From: a virus
Virus record (IMG/VR): IMGVR_UViG_3300048597_000474
Span: 1-20,654 of that record
Length of the DNA stretch: 20,654 nucleotides
Strand: one strand, 5' to 3'
Below, in pieces: positions 19,081-20,654 of this stretch. The notes under the pieces were generated by a model. That model searched no databases, was not told the DNA's origin, and saw nothing but the letters and a program-made list of their open reading frames with translations. Made by a program: the position numbers and the translations under genes. Every line of letters starts with the position of its first letter. Position 1 is the stretch's first letter.

Positions 19081-19110
19081 TGAGATCGGTCACGATCTCA
19101 ACTGATCTCA
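19081..19110. promoter_or_regulatory. Operator region between the divergent early promoters
   Basis: TGAGATCG-GTCA-CGATCTCA is a palindrome with perfect 8-bp arms (19081-19100). A further half-site, GATCTCA (19104-19110), follows 10 bp after the one at 19094-19100, one helical turn away. Two copies of GCTTTCGCTATT (19045-19056 and 19111-19122) flank the site, each overlapping a promoter. Confidence 0.75.
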
Positions 19111-19120
19111 GCTTTCGCTA

Positions 19121-19149
19121 TTGACGCTTCTTTTCCCGTGTGGTATGAT
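19121..19149 (+). promoter_or_regulatory. Rightward promoter of the HTH regulator
   Basis: TTGACG (19121-19126), a 17-bp spacer and TATGAT (19144-19149), with TG one base before the -10 box (extended -10). The ATG of the HTH gene is 33 nt past the -10. Confidence 0.85.
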
Positions 19150-19181
19150 CGCGGCGAGCTATCGAGAGGAGGCACGAGATC

Positions 19182-19457
19182 ATGACCACACGGGTGTTTG
19201 CATCACCGGAGGAGGCGGCGCACATCTTCGACACGACGCCGCAAACCATCCGTGCGTGGATCGCAGCGGGCAAGCTGCGAACGGCGCCCCGGCTCGGCCG
19301 GAAGCACCTCATCTACGTCGAGAGCATCGCAGAGCAGGCGGGGATCAGCGTGGAGCGGGTCAACCAGATCATCGACACGCTGGAGCGTCGGACGCGAGGT
19401 GACACAATAAATGAGCCGGGGGCCGTGATCAGTGTTGTGGGTGTTGCGACCCACTGA
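19182..19457 (+). CDS. MerR/excisionase-type HTH DNA-binding protein
   Basis: 91 residues, MTTRVFASPEEAA, with GAGAGGAGG about 9 nt upstream. Residues about 6-50 (FASPEEAAHIFDTTPQTIRAWIAAGKLRTAPRLGRKHLIYVESI) form the winged-helix HTH_17 type found in excisionases and small phage regulators. A second helical part (ISVERVNQIIDTLERR) may mediate dimerisation. Its promoter faces the early operon promoter across a palindrome, so it is the best candidate for the phage switch regulator or the excisionase. Oddly, the last 15 or so codons form the left arm and loop of a 22-bp hairpin (19413-19473), and the stop lies inside it. Confidence 0.8.
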   Translation: MTTRVFASPEEAAHIFDTTPQTIRAWIAAGKLRTAPRLGRKHLIYVESIAEQAGISVERVNQIIDTLERRTRGDTINEPGAVISVVGVATH

Positions 19458-19473
19458 TCACGGCCCCCGGCTC
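19413..19473. terminator. Large bidirectional terminator-like hairpin
   Basis: Perfect 22-bp arms at 19413-19434 and 19452-19473 (ends GAGCCGGGGGCC / GGCCCCCGGCTC) with an inner GTGGGT/ACCCAC. It sits between convergent genes. On the minus strand it is followed by ATTTATTGTG, so it best terminates leftward transcription. The HTH gene's stop codon lies inside it. Confidence 0.7.
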
Positions 19474-19607
19474 TGTAGTGCGCTGCTGTCCTCGAAAACC
19501 TCAGCGCCCTACGCAGGAACTCGCCGGCTCCCTCGATGGCTCTCAGGCAACCGGCGATCTATGTTGCAGGCCCCTGGCAGGGCCGAACAACCGAAAGGAG
19601 CGGACCC

Positions 19608-20009
19608 CTACACAAACTCCCGCTTGCAGTGCTTGCAGCGCACGGCGTCCAGACGCACGTCCCCGTTGCAGGCGGAGCACTTGGCGGCGGCCCGGTACGG
19701 GATCTTCCGCGCCTGGGTGTCGCCGAGCACGACGGCCGGTGCCAGCTCGCGGGTACAGTGACGGCAGACCGTCGCCTCTGGCCGGATCAGCTCGGCACAG
19801 TGCGGACACTTCCGCATCGCCCCGGATGTCACGGCCTGGTGCTCCAACGCCGCCGTATCGGAGGGGGTGAGCAGGGCCAGCAGGACGCCGATCGGCCCGA
19901 GCGCCACCCCGACGATGAACGCCTCGGCGCCTGAGCGGCCCTTGCTGGTGTAGACACCGGCGGCGATGACGCCGCACAGGAGCCAGAGCCCGACAATCAA
20001 CAATCCCAT
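19608..20009 (-). CDS. Membrane protein with two zinc ribbons
   Basis: 133 residues from the ATG at 20009; the ribosome site is weak. Two hydrophobic segments (about 3-20, LLIVGLWLLCGVIAAGVY, and about 30-47, AFIVGVALGPIGVLLALL) are joined by TSKGRSGAE. Then come two four-cysteine ribbons: CPHC...CRHC (68, 71, 82, 85) and CSAC...CKHC (111, 114, 125, 128). Small membrane proteins of this GRSG-GPIG type with cytosolic ribbons are common in bacteria and sometimes sit at prophage edges. It may be a lysogenic-conversion gene or a host gene; the gene order does not decide. It converges on the HTH gene. Confidence 0.75.
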   Translation of the reverse strand: MGLLIVGLWLLCGVIAAGVYTSKGRSGAEAFIVGVALGPIGVLLALLTPSDTAALEHQAVTSGAMRKCPHCAELIRPEATVCRHCTRELAPAVVLGDTQARKIPYRAAAKCSACNGDVRLDAVRCKHCKREFV

Positions 20010-20273
20010 ACCATTCCCGTTTGCTCTGTAGGAGTACGTCGCCCGTTCAACAATTCGCCCCCCTCGGGTTCCCCCCGCTCGCCGCAGCCCCCGACCTGCA
20101 ACGACGGCTTCGACCCGCTCCCGGCCCCCGTGGGCCGGCAGAGCCGCGCTTTGTGTTGCCCGCTGCACGTTTCCAACCTGGACGATCCCTCCCCTGAGCG
20201 GCGCCCCTGGTGGCACCGTCCGCCGCTCGCCCCGGCCCCGTCGCCGGCAGCCCGTGGGGGAGTCTGAACCAGT

Positions 20274-20298
20274 AAATTCCGCGACATCGCGGAATGTG
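20274..20298. repeat. Dispersed palindromic repeat, copy beside tRNA-Leu
   Basis: Near-perfect palindrome ATTCCGCGACATCGCGGAAT with flanks AA and GTG. It is the reverse complement of the copy inside ssb (15782-15806) with one mismatch, and ends 3 bp before the encoded CCA of the tRNA gene. Confidence 0.85.
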
Positions 20299-20300
20299 GC

Positions 20301-20384
20301 TGGTGGGGATGGCGGGAGTTGAACCCGCACGCCTTGCGGCACATGATCCTAAGTCATGCGCGTCTGCCATTTCGCCACATCCCC
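20301..20384 (-). tRNA. tRNA-Leu, anticodon UAG
   Basis: On the minus strand a 7-bp acceptor stem (GGGGATG / CATCCCC) and an anticodon arm CATGA-CTTAGGA-TCATG, giving anticodon UAG (leucine CUA). A type II variable arm (TGCCGCAAGGCG) and a T arm GCGGG-TTCAACT-CCCGC follow, with CCA encoded. Intact. Its 3' end points to the phage, the normal integration geometry. Confidence 0.95.
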
Positions 20385-20396
20385 GCGCCCGCGCCG

Positions 20397-20425
20397 AGTA
20401 TAGCACGCGGGGATCGCGTTTGCAA
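20397..20425 (-). promoter_or_regulatory. Promoter of tRNA-Leu
   Basis: On the minus strand TTGCAA (20420-20425), a 17-bp spacer and TGC-TATACT (-10 at 20397-20402, extended), 12 bp before the mature tRNA 5' end. Confidence 0.7.
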
Positions 20426-20509
20426 ACCGTGGGCGGGCCGCGCTCAGCCCTTTGGCGGAGCCCGCCCTGGCGGCTCGGGCAGGCCGCGGGCAGGCCGCCC
20501 GGCGCAGGG

Positions 20510-20534
20510 CGCGCCCGCCGACTCGGCGGGCGCG
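20510..20534. terminator. GC-rich hairpin upstream of tRNA-Leu
   Basis: Perfect 12-bp arms CGCGCCCGCCGA / TCGGCGGGCGCG around one base; on the plus strand followed by GCTTCTCGT. Possibly the terminator of a neighbouring host gene outside the window. I see no gene in 20426-20654. Confidence 0.5.
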
Positions 20535-20654
20535 GCTTCTCGTCCCGCGCCCGATGTGCGTTCTGCGCCGCGGCGGTAGGCTAGGGGCTACCGGGCCCCG
20601 CAGCCCGCCCGGTGCTGCGATGAGCAGTGTCGCTCCGCGGCCGGGGGTCGCTGC

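Noticed and set aside
19536-19934. Plus-strand frame starting MALRQPAIYVAGPWQG
   Set aside because: The first residues look protein-like, but the frame then runs antisense to the double zinc-ribbon gene and becomes low quality.
15782-20298. The two 25-bp palindromes as attL/attR of a small element
   Set aside because: They are inverted relative to each other, and one is inside a functional ssb coding region. A dispersed repeat explains them better than attachment sites.
1-20654. CRISPR array, insertion sequence or rRNA
   Set aside because: No spaced identical repeats of CRISPR form, no transposase motif and no rRNA-like stretch were found in any part of the window.

Overview
This window is most of a temperate phage genome, probably an integrated prophage, of a very GC-rich bacterium. 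It runs from tail genes at the left edge to a host-type tRNA-Leu(UAG) gene at the right. A tyrosine integrase, lysis, packaging, head and head-tail genes, an ssb-containing early operon and a divergent two-promoter switch are all present. The host is uncertain. The GAAC-N4-GTTC SOS-type box, recognisable sigma70 promoters and the style of the small proteins suggest a high-GC, non-proteobacterial host, and I lean weakly to Chloroflexota or Actinomycetota. Nearly all phage genes are on the minus strand and read right to left. Only two convincing genes are on the plus strand.

Right edge (20301-20654): tRNA-Leu with its own promoter. The tRNA 3' end faces the phage, which is the usual geometry for tRNA-targeted integration. 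At 19608-20009 lies a membrane double zinc-ribbon protein. The 20010-20273 gap shows nothing I can support. Switch (19035-19457): two near-consensus promoters face away from each other across a palindrome. One drives a small HTH regulator to the right, the other drives the early operon to the left. That operon (18997 to 14653) holds 13 small genes: ssb, a SWIM-type zinc protein, several CxxC proteins, a Phd/YefM-like antitoxin without a recognisable toxin, and many unknowns. No polymerase, helicase or primase is visible. Many of its intergenic gaps hold a GC-rich hairpin, and it ends at a strong hairpin at 14520-14545.

Centre (12465-14519): the integrase (minus) converges on a 168-residue plus-strand protein, with their stop codons overlapping. 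The control region at 12563-12710 holds an SOS-type box, an inverted repeat and divergent promoters.

Left (1-12592): a candidate late operon. A promoter at 12563-12592 runs almost at once into a terminator-like hairpin, then a 91-codon gene, a second strong terminator, and then lysis and packaging genes. A 21-bp sequence is duplicated immediately before both terminators. The layout resembles the lambda pR'-tR'-lysis arrangement, so processive antitermination is a reasonable guess. Downstream come a two-domain lysin (clan GH-A-like plus amidase), a solitary DNA methyltransferase, two small exported or membrane proteins, TerS, TerL, portal, scaffold, decoration protein, lambda-E-like capsid protein, head-tail connectors and a tail fibre cut by the window edge. 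Most of these genes are coupled by ATGA-type overlaps.
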